Assembly (NCBI GenBank): GCA_016707485.1
Contig: JADJHN010000002.1
Location: forward strand, 248,001 to 312,000
Origin: Lysobacterales bacterium
Lineage (GTDB): Bacteria > Pseudomonadota > Gammaproteobacteria > Xanthomonadales > Rhodanobacteraceae
Reading direction: 5' to 3'
DNA length: 64,000 nt
The translations under genes and the position numbers were made by a program. The notes beneath the pieces were generated by a model, which ran no database searches, had not been told where the DNA came from, and worked only from the letters and a program-made list of their open reading frames with translations. Each line of letters begins with the position of its first letter. The stretch's first letter is position 1. Of this stretch, positions 37,421 through 46,452 are shown one piece after another.

Positions 37421-38058
37421 GCGCCGGCTTTCTTCTCCATGGCCTCAAGCGCCTTCTCGCCCTGTGTTTCCAGGCGCTCGATCAGCGCGCCGAGGTTGCT
37501 TGCCTTGATTTCCGCATCCACCTGGTTGCGGTAATTGGTGATGTAGGAAATGCCTTCGATGATCACGTCGTAGGCCTTCCACTCACCTGCGGAGGTCTTG
37601 CGGAAAGCATAGTCGACGGCGACCCGCTTGCCGTCATCGAGCACGACTTCGGTACGCACGATCGTGCGCTTGTCATTCAACTCGCCGGCAAACGGCAGGA
37701 CGTTGACATTGCCACGCGTGTAATTGAGCAAGCCTTCCGCATAACGATGCGCGATCGAGTTGTAGAACGCCTTGGCGAAACGCGAGCGCTGTGCCGGCGA
37801 TGCCACCCGCGCGTTGCGGCCGAGCACGAGCAGGGATGCATATTCGATGTCGAAGTGCGGCAGCAGGATCGCATCGATCTCGCGGATCAGTTTTTCATGA
37901 TCGTTCTTGAGCTCGTCGCGATGGGCGCCAATGCTGTCGGCGAGATCGTCGGCGATCTTCTGCACGACCTTCTCCGGCGATATCGCCGCAGCGTGCGCCG
38001 GAACGGCCATGCAAATGCAGAAAACCAACGCCAATGTCCAACCGATGAAACGCAGCAT
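37417..38058 (-). CDS. mlaC: MlaC periplasmic phospholipid shuttle
   Basis: A 213-residue periplasmic protein of the toluene-tolerance Ttg2D/MlaC family with a signal peptide (cleavage near AHA-A) and the characteristic FAKAFYNSIAHRYAEGLLNYT segment. MlaC ferries phospholipids between MlaA and the MlaFEDB complex. Its start lies 11 nt after the mlaD stop. Confidence 0.95.
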   Translation of the reverse strand: MLRFIGWTLALVFCICMAVPAHAAAISPEKVVQKIADDLADSIGAHRDELKNDHEKLIREIDAILLPHFDIEYASLLVLGRNARVASPAQRSRFAKAFYNSIAHRYAEGLLNYTRGNVNVLPFAGELNDKRTIVRTEVVLDDGKRVAVDYAFRKTSAGEWKAYDVIIEGISYITNYRNQVDAEIKASNLGALIERLETQGEKALEAMEKKAGA

Positions 38059-38069
38059 GCCTTGCTCTC

Positions 38070-38582
38070 CTAGGGATTCTTTGCAGCGGGGTCGGCGGCA
38101 TCCGGCTTGGCCGGGGCTTTCGAGGAATCGCCACTGACGAGGAATTTGCCGATCAGGTCTTCGAGCTGCATCGAGGATTGGGTGAGGATGAACTCGTCGC
38201 CGTCCTTGAACGCAACCGGTGAGCCGCCGGGCTGGACGCCAACGTACTGATCGCCGAGTAAACCGCTGGTGAATATCGCCGCAGCGGAATCGTCCGGAAT
38301 CTCGTGGAAACGCGTGTCGATGCCGATGGTGACCAGCGCTTCGAGTGTTTGCGGATCCAGTTCGATCGACTTCACCGAGCCGATGCGCACACCGGCCAGC
38401 TTCACCGGTGCGCGCTGCTTGAGCTGGCCGATGTTGCTGAACTTGGCCTTGAGCAGGTAGTTGTCGCCATCGGTGTAGTTGGCGACCGACGTCGTCTGCG
38501 TGGCGAGGTAGGCAAGCGCGGCAAAACCGAGCAGGATGAACAGGCCGGTGCCGACCTGGAATGAACGTCTGGGCTGGGTCAT
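38070..38582 (-). CDS. mlaD: MlaD MCE-domain protein
   Basis: A 170-residue protein with one N-terminal helix (VGTGLFILLGFAALAYLA) and an MCE domain (AKFSNIGQLKQRAPVKLAGVRIG, SGLLGDQYVG), which forms the hexameric periplasmic ring over MlaE. A short Lys/Ala/Pro tail follows. In operon order F-E-D-C-B. Confidence 0.95.
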   Translation of the reverse strand: MTQPRRSFQVGTGLFILLGFAALAYLATQTTSVANYTDGDNYLLKAKFSNIGQLKQRAPVKLAGVRIGSVKSIELDPQTLEALVTIGIDTRFHEIPDDSAAAIFTSGLLGDQYVGVQPGGSPVAFKDGDEFILTQSSMQLEDLIGKFLVSGDSSKAPAKPDAADPAAKNP

Positions 38583-38595
38583 GGATGGTGTCCTG

Positions 38596-39354
38596 TCACA
38601 TCAGGAAAGCGGTCATTACGAAATCGATGGCAAGCACGACGATCGACGAGGAAACCACGGTGCGCGTGGTCGCGTAAGCCACGCCTTCGCTGGTCGGTGG
38701 CGTGGTGTAGCCCTGGAACGTCGCGATCAAGGCGATCACGGCCCCAAAGACGGTGCTTTTCCAGACTCCGTTGACGAGATCGCTCCAGACCTCGACGTTG
38801 GCGCTCATGTTGCCCCAGAAGGTGCCGTTGTCGAGGCCGAGCCAACTCACGCCGACGGCGTGGGCACCAAGGATGCCGAGCGCGTTGAAGACGCAGGCGA
38901 GCAGGGGCATGGCGATGACGCCGGCGATGAAGCGCGGGGCGACGACATAGGCGAGCGGATCGACCGCCATCATCTCCATCGCCGAAAGCTGGTCAGTGGC
39001 GCGCATCAGGCCGATCTCGGCGGTCATCGAGGTACCGGCGCGCCCGGCAAACAGCAAGGCCGTGACCACCGGCCCGAGTTCGCGGAACAGCGACAAGGCG
39101 ACGACGGTGCCGAGCGCCGCCGTGCCGCCGAACTTCGCCAGCGTGTAGTAGAGCTGCAAGGACAGCACCATGCCGACGAAGAGGCCGCAGGTCATGATGA
39201 TGACCAGGCTCATCGCACCGACAAACCAGATCTGGCGCAAGGTCTCGCGGAAATGGCGCAGGCTCTTCGGGATCGCCGCGAGTATCGAGAACAGGAACAA
39301 TCCGGCCGCGCCGACCTGGGCCAGGGCGTCGCCGGTCAGCGAACGCCGGCTCAT
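38596..39354 (-). CDS. mlaE: MlaE permease
   Basis: A 252-residue inner-membrane ABC permease with about six helices. The family's LGPVVTALLFAGRAGTSM and TAEIGLMRATDQLSAMEMM coupling segment are clear. The ATG at 39354 overlaps the mlaF stop (ATGA), which decides the start over a longer in-frame reading. Confidence 0.95.
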   Translation of the reverse strand: MSRRSLTGDALAQVGAAGLFLFSILAAIPKSLRHFRETLRQIWFVGAMSLVIIMTCGLFVGMVLSLQLYYTLAKFGGTAALGTVVALSLFRELGPVVTALLFAGRAGTSMTAEIGLMRATDQLSAMEMMAVDPLAYVVAPRFIAGVIAMPLLACVFNALGILGAHAVGVSWLGLDNGTFWGNMSANVEVWSDLVNGVWKSTVFGAVIALIATFQGYTTPPTSEGVAYATTRTVVSSSIVVLAIDFVMTAFLM

Positions 39355-40235
39355 GCCGCAGCCGCCGGGAAACCGAGATCGAGCGCATAGTCGCGCGCCG
39401 GATACTCGAACGGTACCGGGCCATCGGCCTCGCCACCGAAGAACTGCCGGGTCCAAGGTGAATCGCGCTCGGCGAGTTCCTGCGGATGCCCGTGCGCGGC
39501 AATCTTGCCGCCGGCAATCAGATAGACCAGATCGGCCGCGCGGCGCACTGCCGCGAACTCATGCGCGACGAGGATGCTGGTGATGCCGAGCGTGTCGTTC
39601 AAGGTACGGATCAACTTGAGCACCTGGTTGAGCGCGATCGGATCAAGGCCGACAAACGGCTCGTCGTAGATCATCAGGCCGGGATCGCGGATCATCGCGC
39701 GAGCCAGTGCAACACGCCGCATCATGCCGCCGGAAAGCTCCGCCGGCATCAGCTGCGCAGCGCCACGCAGGCCCACCGCCTGCAAGCGCGTCAGCACGAT
39801 GTTGCGCACGATCTCCTCGGGCAGGCGCAAGTGCTGGCGCAAGGGAAAGGCGACATTTTCAAAAACGCTGAAATCGGTAAGCAGGGCCGAATTCTGGAAC
39901 AGGTAGCCGATGCCTTCGCGCAACTCGAACAACTGGCGCCGCGAAAGCTCGGGCACATTGCGACCATCGACGAGGATCTGCCCGGCATCCGCCGCCAGTT
40001 GGCCGGTGATATGCCGCACCAGGGTAGTCTTGCCGGTGCCGCTGGGGCCCATGATCGCGGTGATCTTGCCACGCGGGATGTCGAGGTCGACGCCGTCGAA
40101 TAGCAGCTTGCCGCCCAGCACCGTGCGCAGGCCGCGGATCTGCACATAGGCCGCGCTTGCCGGTTCCGGGGAGTCGCTGCCTGGGGAATGGTTGGATGTA
40201 TTCACGCGATCGCTTGGCCGGATGGGAATGTTCAA
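39351..40235 (-). CDS. mlaF: MlaF ATP-binding protein
   Basis: A 294-residue ABC ATPase: Walker A GPSGTGKTT, Q-loop around FQNSALL, signature LSGGMMRR, Walker B LMIYDEPFVG, and His in VAHEF. An N-terminal extension of about 30 residues, rich in Ser and Pro, and a roughly 35-residue C-terminal extension exceed the E. coli length; the latter may be the MlaB/partner-binding handshake. First gene of the mla operon, 80 nt after gmk. Confidence 0.95.
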   Translation of the reverse strand: MNIPIRPSDRVNTSNHSPGSDSPEPASAAYVQIRGLRTVLGGKLLFDGVDLDIPRGKITAIMGPSGTGKTTLVRHITGQLAADAGQILVDGRNVPELSRRQLFELREGIGYLFQNSALLTDFSVFENVAFPLRQHLRLPEEIVRNIVLTRLQAVGLRGAAQLMPAELSGGMMRRVALARAMIRDPGLMIYDEPFVGLDPIALNQVLKLIRTLNDTLGITSILVAHEFAAVRRAADLVYLIAGGKIAAHGHPQELAERDSPWTRQFFGGEADGPVPFEYPARDYALDLGFPAAAA

Positions 40236-40317
40236 AGCCTTGGGCAGTGCCGACCCGCAGCGGGCGCCTACCTTAGCCGATGCAATGGCGGATCGCCCAG
40301 CCTGGCGTTGAGCGCGC

Positions 40318-40935
40318 TCAGGCCGGCTTCAGAAGGTCGTCGAGGAGGACCGCATGACGGCTCACCTGAGCATCGCGACGCAATCTGCGCGCCGCGAAAA
40401 TAGCCCGCAAATCATTGATGGCGACGGCAAAATCGTCGTTGATGACAATGTAGTCGAACTCCGGCGCGCGGGCGATCTCGATGCGGGAATCGGCAATGCG
40501 CCGGGCAATCTGCTCGGCGCTGTCGGAGGCGCGCGTGCGCAAGCGCCGCTCGAGTTCCGCGCGCGATGGCGGCAGGATGAAGATGCTCAGGCAATCCGGC
40601 CATTGCGCACGTACCTGCTGCGCACCTTGCCAGTCGATCTCCAGCAGCACGTCGCGCCCGGCCGCGAGCAGTGGTTCCACAGCCTCGCGCGCGGTGCCCT
40701 TGTAATCGCCGTGCACGTTGGCGTGCTCGAAGAATGCCCCTGACCGGGCCATGTGCTCGAACACTTCGCGCGAGACGAAGTGATAGTGCTGGCCATCTAT
40801 TTCCGTGCTTCGCGGCAGCCGCGAAGTATAGGAAACCGACAACGAGATATCCGGCTCGCGCTCGAGCAAGGCGCGCACGAGGCTGGTCTTTCCCGCGCCG
40901 GAAGGTGCCGCAACGATGTACAGGGTGCCGGACAC
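40318..40935 (-). CDS. gmk: Guanylate kinase
   Basis: A 205-residue enzyme phosphorylating GMP to GDP. P-loop APSGAGKTSLV lies at the N-terminus; the GMP-binding YTSRLPRSTEIDGQHYHFVS motif follows. It begins 2 nt after the yicC stop, so both are probably one transcript. In many gammaproteobacteria rpoZ-spoT comes next; here mla genes intervene. Confidence 0.97.
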   Translation of the reverse strand: MSGTLYIVAAPSGAGKTSLVRALLEREPDISLSVSYTSRLPRSTEIDGQHYHFVSREVFEHMARSGAFFEHANVHGDYKGTAREAVEPLLAAGRDVLLEIDWQGAQQVRAQWPDCLSIFILPPSRAELERRLRTRASDSAEQIARRIADSRIEIARAPEFDYIVINDDFAVAINDLRAIFAARRLRRDAQVSRHAVLLDDLLKPA

Positions 40936-40937
40936 GT

Positions 40938-41801
40938 CTACTCCAGATTCTGTACCTGTTCGCGCATCTGCTCGATCAGCACCTTGAGTTCGACGGCGGC
41001 CTTGGTCGTGCGCGGATCGGCCGCTTTCGAGCCCAGCGTATTGGCCTCGCGGTTGAATTCCTGCATGAGGAAATCGAGACGCCGCCCGATCGCCTCGTCG
41101 ATGCCGAGGATGCGCCGTGCTTCGGCGATATGCGAGGCCAGGCGATCCAGTTCCTCGTCGACATCCATGCGTTGCAGCTGCAACACGATCTCCTGCTCGA
41201 TGCGACCGGGATCGGCGGGTTGCTTGATTTCGGCAAGACGCTGATCAAGGCGGTTGCGGGCCGCGGCGCGGACTTCCGGCAGGTGTTCGCGCACCCCGGC
41301 GACAATCGCCTCGATGCCATCGATGCGCTCACGCAGGAATCCGGCAAGGCGCTCGCCTTCGCGTTCGCGCGCGGCGATGAACTCGATCAGGGCGAGATCC
41401 AGCAAGGCGGCCGCGGCAGCCTGCAAGCCTTCGTTGTCGGCCGACTGCTCGCAGAGCACGCCAGGCCAGTTGAGCAGGTTGGTGAAATCGACATTGAGGG
41501 CGGGAAAGCGGCTGGCCAGATCCTGCGCCCTGGACGCCAAGCGGTTCAGCAACTCCTCGTCGATGTCGAGCGCGGTCGAGCGCTTGGCCGCCGCCTTCAG
41601 GCGCATCGTCACATCGACCTTGCCGCGCGCAAGGCGTGCGGTCAGCGTTTCGCGCAAGAAGGTTTCAAAGCTGCGCAGATCCTCGGGCAGGCGCGGGCTG
41701 ATTTCGAGATAACGGTGGTTGACCGAGCGCAACTCGATGCTCAGGTTGCCGTGCTCGCTCTCGCTTTCTGCGCTGGCGAAGGCCGTCATGCTGCGGATCA
41801 T
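40938..41801 (-). CDS. yicC: YicC family endoribonuclease
   Basis: A 287-residue YicC/YloC protein beginning MIRSMTAFASAE, the family's hallmark N-terminus, and containing SVNHRYLEISPRLPE and the C-terminal DFLMQEFNREANTLGSK motif. Members have been described as endoribonucleases acting on RNAs such as RyhB. The ATG at 41801 restores that N-terminus. It is divergent from rph across 69 nt, as in E. coli. Confidence 0.95.
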   Translation of the reverse strand: MIRSMTAFASAESESEHGNLSIELRSVNHRYLEISPRLPEDLRSFETFLRETLTARLARGKVDVTMRLKAAAKRSTALDIDEELLNRLASRAQDLASRFPALNVDFTNLLNWPGVLCEQSADNEGLQAAAAALLDLALIEFIAAREREGERLAGFLRERIDGIEAIVAGVREHLPEVRAAARNRLDQRLAEIKQPADPGRIEQEIVLQLQRMDVDEELDRLASHIAEARRILGIDEAIGRRLDFLMQEFNREANTLGSKAADPRTTKAAVELKVLIEQMREQVQNLE

Positions 41802-41870
41802 GCGGTCGGTCCATCGGTGACAAGGCCGGCAATGGTAAACTGCGCGGCCGGATTGCCAAAGCGGTTTCCC

Positions 41871-42596
41871 ATGTCCCTGCAGCGCCCCAGCGGCCGCGCG
41901 CCCGATCAATTGCGCCCGATTTCGATTCAACGCGGTTTCACGAAGCATGCCGAAGGTTCGGTGCTGATCAGCTTCGGCGATACCCGCGTGCTGTGCACGG
42001 CCAGCGTCGAGGAGAAGGTTCCCAGCTTCCTGCGCGGCAAGGGCGAAGGCTGGCTCACCGCCGAATACGGCATGTTGCCGCGCTCGACCCACGATCGCAT
42101 GCAACGCGAAGCGGCGCGTGGCGGCCAGGGCGGACGCACCATGGAAATCCAGCGCCTGATCGGACGCAGCCTGCGCGCCTGTGTCGATCGCGCGGCCCTG
42201 GGCGAACGCACGATCACCCTTGATTGCGATGTGCTGCAAGCCGACGGCGGCACTCGCACGGCGGCCATCACCGGCGCCTATATCGCCCTGGTCGATGCCA
42301 TCAACGGCTTGAAAAAGCGCGGCGCAATCAAGCGCGATCCAATCGTCGGTGCGGTCGCGGCGATTTCGGTGGGCATCTTCAATGGGGTGCCCGTGCTTGA
42401 TCTCGATTACGCCGAGGATGCGAACTGCGACACCGACATGAACGTGGTGATGAACGATGGCGGCGGCTTCATCGAATTGCAGGGAACCGCCGAAGGACAT
42501 GCGTTCCGCCGCGACGAGCTCGATGCCCTGCTCGTCCTCGCCGGCAAGGGCGTGGCGGAGCTATGTGAACTGCAACGCCAAGCCTTGTCGGCATGA
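41871..42596 (+). CDS. rph: Ribonuclease PH
   Basis: A 241-residue phosphorolytic 3'-to-5' exoribonuclease that trims tRNA precursors. It opens RPSGRAPDQLRPISI and has GEGWLTAEYGMLPRSTHDR, RSLRACVD and the DCDVLQADGGTRTAAI active-site segment with phosphate-binding residues. Full length. Overlaps rdgB by 4 nt (ATGA). Confidence 0.97.
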   Translation: MSLQRPSGRAPDQLRPISIQRGFTKHAEGSVLISFGDTRVLCTASVEEKVPSFLRGKGEGWLTAEYGMLPRSTHDRMQREAARGGQGGRTMEIQRLIGRSLRACVDRAALGERTITLDCDVLQADGGTRTAAITGAYIALVDAINGLKKRGAIKRDPIVGAVAAISVGIFNGVPVLDLDYAEDANCDTDMNVVMNDGGGFIELQGTAEGHAFRRDELDALLVLAGKGVAELCELQRQALSA

Positions 42597-43186
42597 AGCT
42601 GGTCCTCGCCAGCGGCAACGCCGGCAAGCTGGCTGAAATCCGCGAAGTGCTTGCCGATCTGTCGATCGAACTTGTCGCACAAGGCGAGCTTGGCGTCGAA
42701 GATGCCGAGGAGACCGGTGCCAGTTTCGTCGAGAACGCCATCCTCAAGGCGCGCCACGCGTCGCGCTTGAGTGGCCTGCCGGCACTCGGCGACGACTCGG
42801 GCCTCTGCGTTGACGCGCTGCAGGGTGCGCCTGGCCTGCTTTCCGCACGCTACGCGGGCGAGCACGGCAACAGCGCTGCGAATATCGCCAAACTGCTCGA
42901 AGCCTTGAAGGATGTTGCCGAAGCCGAACGCGACGCGCATTTCTTCTGTGTCATCGTGCTGATGCGCCACGCCGATGATCCCGCCCCGCTGATTGCCGAA
43001 GGTCGCTGGCCGGGGCGCATCCTCGATGCCCCACGCGGCCACGGCGGCTTCGGCTATGACCCGATCTTCTTCGATCCACGACACAACGCCAGCGCCGCCG
43101 AACTCGAACCCGCCGTGAAAAATCGCATCAGCCATCGCGGTCAGGCCTTGGTCCATTTGCGCAGAGTTCTTGCCAGCGGCATCTGA
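42593..43186 (+). CDS. rdgB: XTP/dITP diphosphatase (RdgB/HAM1)
   Basis: A 197-residue house-cleaning pyrophosphatase removing deaminated purine nucleotides. The SGNAGKLAEI substrate loop and GDDSGLCVDAL metal site are present, as is GGFGYDPIF and the C-terminal KNRISHRGQA. Coupled to rph. Confidence 0.97.
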   Translation: MKLVLASGNAGKLAEIREVLADLSIELVAQGELGVEDAEETGASFVENAILKARHASRLSGLPALGDDSGLCVDALQGAPGLLSARYAGEHGNSAANIAKLLEALKDVAEAERDAHFFCVIVLMRHADDPAPLIAEGRWPGRILDAPRGHGGFGYDPIFFDPRHNASAAELEPAVKNRISHRGQALVHLRRVLASGI

Positions 43187-43193
43187 AAGGGTT

Positions 43194-44039
43194 TCAGACC
43201 AGCGCGCCCTCGTCTTCGGCGAACGCGCTCAAGCATTCCAGCATCGTGTTGTCATGGATATCGAGCACCTTGCGCAGGTTGGTCTGGTAGCCGCCAGCCA
43301 GATTCCACGCAATCGGCAATCCCATCCTTCGGGTCGCGGCGAAAACATGCCGATCACGCTCCCGCAGCTGCGCCGTGGTCAGCCAGCCGCCCAGCGGGTC
43401 GTTGACATGCGGATCGGCACCGGCTTGATAGAGCAGAAGGTCGCAGCGCTCGAATCGCTCCAGGATCAGCGGAATTTCGCCGAGAAACCGCTCAGCCTGT
43501 GACGGCTGATCCCAGCTGGACGCCGCCGAGTAATGCTCGATCCAGTCCAGGCCCAGTTCGCGGATGATGTCGCTGGTGCCATTGCCGTAGTGCTGATCGA
43601 AATCGAGGATGCCGACGCGGCGGACCAAACCTTCGTGGTGCAGAACCAGGGCGGCCACCATCAAGCCGTTGAACGTGCAGTAGCCGCCGCCGTGGTCGTG
43701 GCAGGCATGGTGGAAGCCCGCAACCGGCGCCACGGCGCAACCCTCGTTCAACGCCCATCGGGCCGCGCCGAGCATGGCCCCGCTGGTCCATGGCAGGCTT
43801 TGCGCCACCTCGGGCAGATGATTGCCGAAGCCATTGGCAAGCCGCAGCGAAAGCACGCCGCGCACATAGTGCGGGTCGTGAGCGAGACAGAGCTGGTCGA
43901 CGCTCACCGGTTGCGGCTCGACCACGCTCAGCACCGGAAAACGGCGACGCCACGACGCCATCACTTCGCGAGGCTTGCGCGCACTTGGCGAAAACGATTG
44001 CGCGTTGGCAACCATCTGTTCGCAATAGACAACTTTCAT
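43194..44039 (-). CDS. Histone deacetylase / acetylpolyamine amidohydrolase family protein
   Basis: A 281-residue zinc-dependent deacetylase-fold protein. Catalytic His-His pair in AGFHHACHDHGGGYCTFNG, zinc ligands Asp and His in LDFDQHYGNGT, the third Asp in GADPHVNDPLGG, and the transition-state Tyr in LAGGYQ are all present, so it should be active. The protein is shorter than many HDAC-like enzymes. The ATG overlaps by 4 nt the stop of an upstream unknown gene, suggesting a two-gene operon. The substrate (acetylated polyamine, protein lysine or small molecule) cannot be told from sequence. Confidence 0.9.
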   Translation of the reverse strand: MKVVYCEQMVANAQSFSPSARKPREVMASWRRRFPVLSVVEPQPVSVDQLCLAHDPHYVRGVLSLRLANGFGNHLPEVAQSLPWTSGAMLGAARWALNEGCAVAPVAGFHHACHDHGGGYCTFNGLMVAALVLHHEGLVRRVGILDFDQHYGNGTSDIIRELGLDWIEHYSAASSWDQPSQAERFLGEIPLILERFERCDLLLYQAGADPHVNDPLGGWLTTAQLRERDRHVFAATRRMGLPIAWNLAGGYQTNLRKVLDIHDNTMLECLSAFAEDEGALV

Positions 44040-44563
44040 TCCTGATTGCCGCCGAGATTCGCCCCTGCAGGCTGCAGCAGGCGGTACATCGGATCATCGC
44101 GCTCGTCATTTTGCACCGGGTGGCAACCGGCCTCCCACATCAGCGCTTGCAACCGCAGCACAAAGCCGCCCTCCCGGCCCAGCCGATGCTTGACCTCGGC
44201 AACCCTGTCCAGCAGCGCCGAGAGATGGGCGTGCGTGCGTTCTGAACCAAGGTACTCGGCAAACGCCCGCCGATCTTCCGGAGTCCAGTCGCGGATCGCG
44301 TGGTCGATCGTGGCCAGGGTATAGCCACTGGCAAAGGGTTCGATTCCGGAGGGGACGGACTGACCTCCCGGCGCAATGGCGAGCGCCCGCGCATCGGCAA
44401 CTTCGCGGAAGAACATGACGTCGATAAAAGGCGAAAGGTCTGCAAGTTGCTGTATTTGCAACAAGCGGGTGATTACCGCATCGGGCGTGCACGCGGCATC
44501 GATCAGGTCGAACAATGGCGTCGCTTGGATGGCAACGTGGCGACCGGAAGGCAACTGGGCCAT
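44036..44563 (-). CDS. Uncharacterised protein preceding the deacetylase
   Basis: A 175-residue soluble protein, opening MAQLPSGRHVAIQATPLFDL, with no signal peptide, no membrane helix and no motif that I recognise. It looks mostly helical with Asp/Glu/Arg-rich surfaces (DWTPEDRRAFAEYLGSERTHAH). Its stop overlaps the start of the deacetylase gene (ATGA), which implies a shared function such as a chaperone, regulator or substrate protein. Otherwise unknown. Confidence 0.7.
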   Translation of the reverse strand: MAQLPSGRHVAIQATPLFDLIDAACTPDAVITRLLQIQQLADLSPFIDVMFFREVADARALAIAPGGQSVPSGIEPFASGYTLATIDHAIRDWTPEDRRAFAEYLGSERTHAHLSALLDRVAEVKHRLGREGGFVLRLQALMWEAGCHPVQNDERDDPMYRLLQPAGANLGGNQE

Positions 44564-44829
44564 GGTGAATCCTCGTCAATCGGCGCATTCGCGCCAGGCA
44601 AGGGCACTCGCGGCCCTGACTCAAGCACGATCCCTGGCGACCGCAGTCCGGAACGGCGAGCAATTCGCACAATCTGCCAGCGGACGATCTCACCACCTGC
44701 GACGTCATTCCGCCCTTGCCGTTCGCACTTCGGATACTCCAGGCCGAAAATGAACCGACTACCCGGCCAAGCGCCCGAATGCCCAGAGTCTTTTACGCTG
44801 TGCGGCAGCGCGGCGACTACAATAATCCG
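44564..44829. other. Divergent intergenic region before hemW
   Basis: About 266 nt between the unknown gene (minus) and hemW (plus). I see no gene. Near its right end, TACAAT at 44818-44823 lies so close to the hemW ATG that transcription would begin at or next to the start codon. Confidence 0.5.
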
Positions 44830-46023
44830 ATGCTGATCGCCCCGCCCCTGTCGCTGTATATCCATATCCCGTGGTGCGTGAAGAAGTGCCCGTACTGCGA
44901 TTTCAATTCGCATGCGCAAGTGGACGGGATTCCGCAGGAGGCGTATGTGACCGCGCTGCTCGCCGACCTGGATCGGGATATTGCGGATTACGGCGCGGCG
45001 CTGGGCGGTCGTGCCTTGCACAGCATCTTCTTCGGGGGCGGCACGCCAAGCCTGTTTTCGCCGGACTCGATTGCGCGGATCCTCGATGGGGTAAAGCATC
45101 GACTGGATTTCAATTCGGGAATTGAAATCACCCTGGAGACGAATCCGGGCACGGTGGAACATGGGCGTTTGGATGGCTATCTCGCTGCCGGCGTCAATCG
45201 CATCAGTTTCGGCGTGCAGAGTTTCGATGACGACAAGTTGCGTCGGCTCGGGCGCATCCACTCGGCCAGCGACGCGGCGCGTGTCGTGGGCGAAGCGCGC
45301 GCGGCCGGGTTCGACAACTTCAATATCGACCTGATGTATGCCCTGCCCGGCCAGGATCTGGCCGGTGCGGCACGCGACATTGAACAGGCGATTGCGCTGG
45401 CACCGACCCACATCTCGCATTACCAACTCACGATCGAGCCGAACACCGCGTTCGCCTCGCGCCCGCCGACACTCCCCGACAGCGATGCCGCCTGGGACAT
45501 GCAGGAGCATAGCCAGCACCTGCTGGCTGAAGCCGGATATTCCCAGTACGAAATCTCGGCGTATGCCAAACCCGATCGACGCTCGCAGCACAATCTAAAC
45601 TACTGGCATTTTGGCGACTATCTCGGCATCGGTGCCGGCGCACACGGCAAGCTCACCGATGCGGCGACCGGCAGCATTCGTCGACGCGCCAAGCAACGCA
45701 CGCCGCGCGCCTATCTGCAACATGCCGGGCAGTCGCGCGGCATCGCCAGCGAGGCCACGCTGGCAAACATCGACCTGCCGTTCGAATACATGATGAATGC
45801 GCTGCGCCTGGTCGACGGCGTGCCGATGGGCGAATTTGCCCAGCGCACCGGACTTGGACCCGAGGCGATCGCGGACACGCTTGCCCGCGCCCGTGCGCAA
45901 GGCTGGATCGACAACGACTCCGCCATCCTTCGCACCACCGAGACCGGGCAACGCTTCCTCAATGACGTGATCGCCCTGTTTCTTCCTGCAGGCGATGGCG
46001 AATCCGGGAGGCGACATGCTTGA
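44830..46023 (+). CDS. hemW: HemW-like radical SAM heme chaperone
   Basis: A 397-residue radical SAM protein, the former HemN-like group now called HemW (heme chaperone). The iron-sulfur motif CVKKCPYC (CX3CX2C) is at residues about 15-22, followed by FGGGTPSLF, the ETNPGT segment and the C-terminal HNLNYWHFGDYLGIGAGAH motif. The extra N-terminal cysteine of true HemN is absent. ATG at 44830; no Shine-Dalgarno is visible and a -10-like hexamer sits just upstream. In many genomes this gene follows rdgB, from which two inserted genes separate it here. Confidence 0.94.
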   Translation: MLIAPPLSLYIHIPWCVKKCPYCDFNSHAQVDGIPQEAYVTALLADLDRDIADYGAALGGRALHSIFFGGGTPSLFSPDSIARILDGVKHRLDFNSGIEITLETNPGTVEHGRLDGYLAAGVNRISFGVQSFDDDKLRRLGRIHSASDAARVVGEARAAGFDNFNIDLMYALPGQDLAGAARDIEQAIALAPTHISHYQLTIEPNTAFASRPPTLPDSDAAWDMQEHSQHLLAEAGYSQYEISAYAKPDRRSQHNLNYWHFGDYLGIGAGAHGKLTDAATGSIRRRAKQRTPRAYLQHAGQSRGIASEATLANIDLPFEYMMNALRLVDGVPMGEFAQRTGLGPEAIADTLARARAQGWIDNDSAILRTTETGQRFLNDVIALFLPAGDGESGRRHA

Positions 46024-46204
46024 GGCGGTCACCCTGCACTGCCCGTATTGCGGCGAAAGCTTCGAAAGCTCGGTCGATTGCTCGGCCGGAAACCAGGCCT
46101 ACATCGAGGATTGCGCGATCTGTTGCCGACCGATCGAGGTGCGCCTTCGCATCAATGAGGCAGGCGAGTTGCTGGACGTCGACACGGCGACGGATCGCGA
46201 ATAG
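46016..46204 (+). CDS. CPXCG-motif cysteine-rich zinc-ribbon protein
   Basis: A 62-residue protein with HCPYCGE near the N-terminus and DCAICCRPIEV later, the paired cysteines of a zinc ribbon conserved in many gammaproteobacterial small proteins. It overlaps the end of hemW by 8 nt, with GGGAGG just upstream of the ATG at 46016. Function unknown. Confidence 0.88.
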   Translation: MLEAVTLHCPYCGESFESSVDCSAGNQAYIEDCAICCRPIEVRLRINEAGELLDVDTATDRE

Positions 46205-46285
46205 CAAGTCGGGATGACCAGCCTGTCGGCTGTTAGAACCCGGGAGTCGAGAATGGGGATTCGGCAAAGCCTGCTTCGCTCGCCC

Positions 46286-46452
46286 GATTCCTGATTCCTG
46301 ATTCCTGATTCCTGATTCCTGATTCCTGATTCCTGATTCCTGATTCCTGATTCCTGATTCCTGATTCCCGATTCCGATTCCCGATTCCCGATTCCCGATT
46401 CCCGATTCCCGATTCCCGATTCCCGATTCCCGATTCCCGATTCCCGATTCCC
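46286..46452. repeat. Heptanucleotide tandem array (GATTCCT)11 then (GATTCCC)12
   Basis: Eleven uninterrupted GATTCCT units (46286-46362), then GATTCCC units, twelve in all, with a single 6-nt unit GATTCC at 46370-46375 after the first. The two variants are not interspersed. Similar GGGAATC heptamers occur in xanthomonad intergenic DNA as I recall; the copy number suggests slippage. Confidence 0.98.

Noticed and set aside
46286..46452. Short regularly repeated units taken as a possible CRISPR array
   Set aside because: Units are 7 nt and contiguous, with no spacers and no cas genes nearby.
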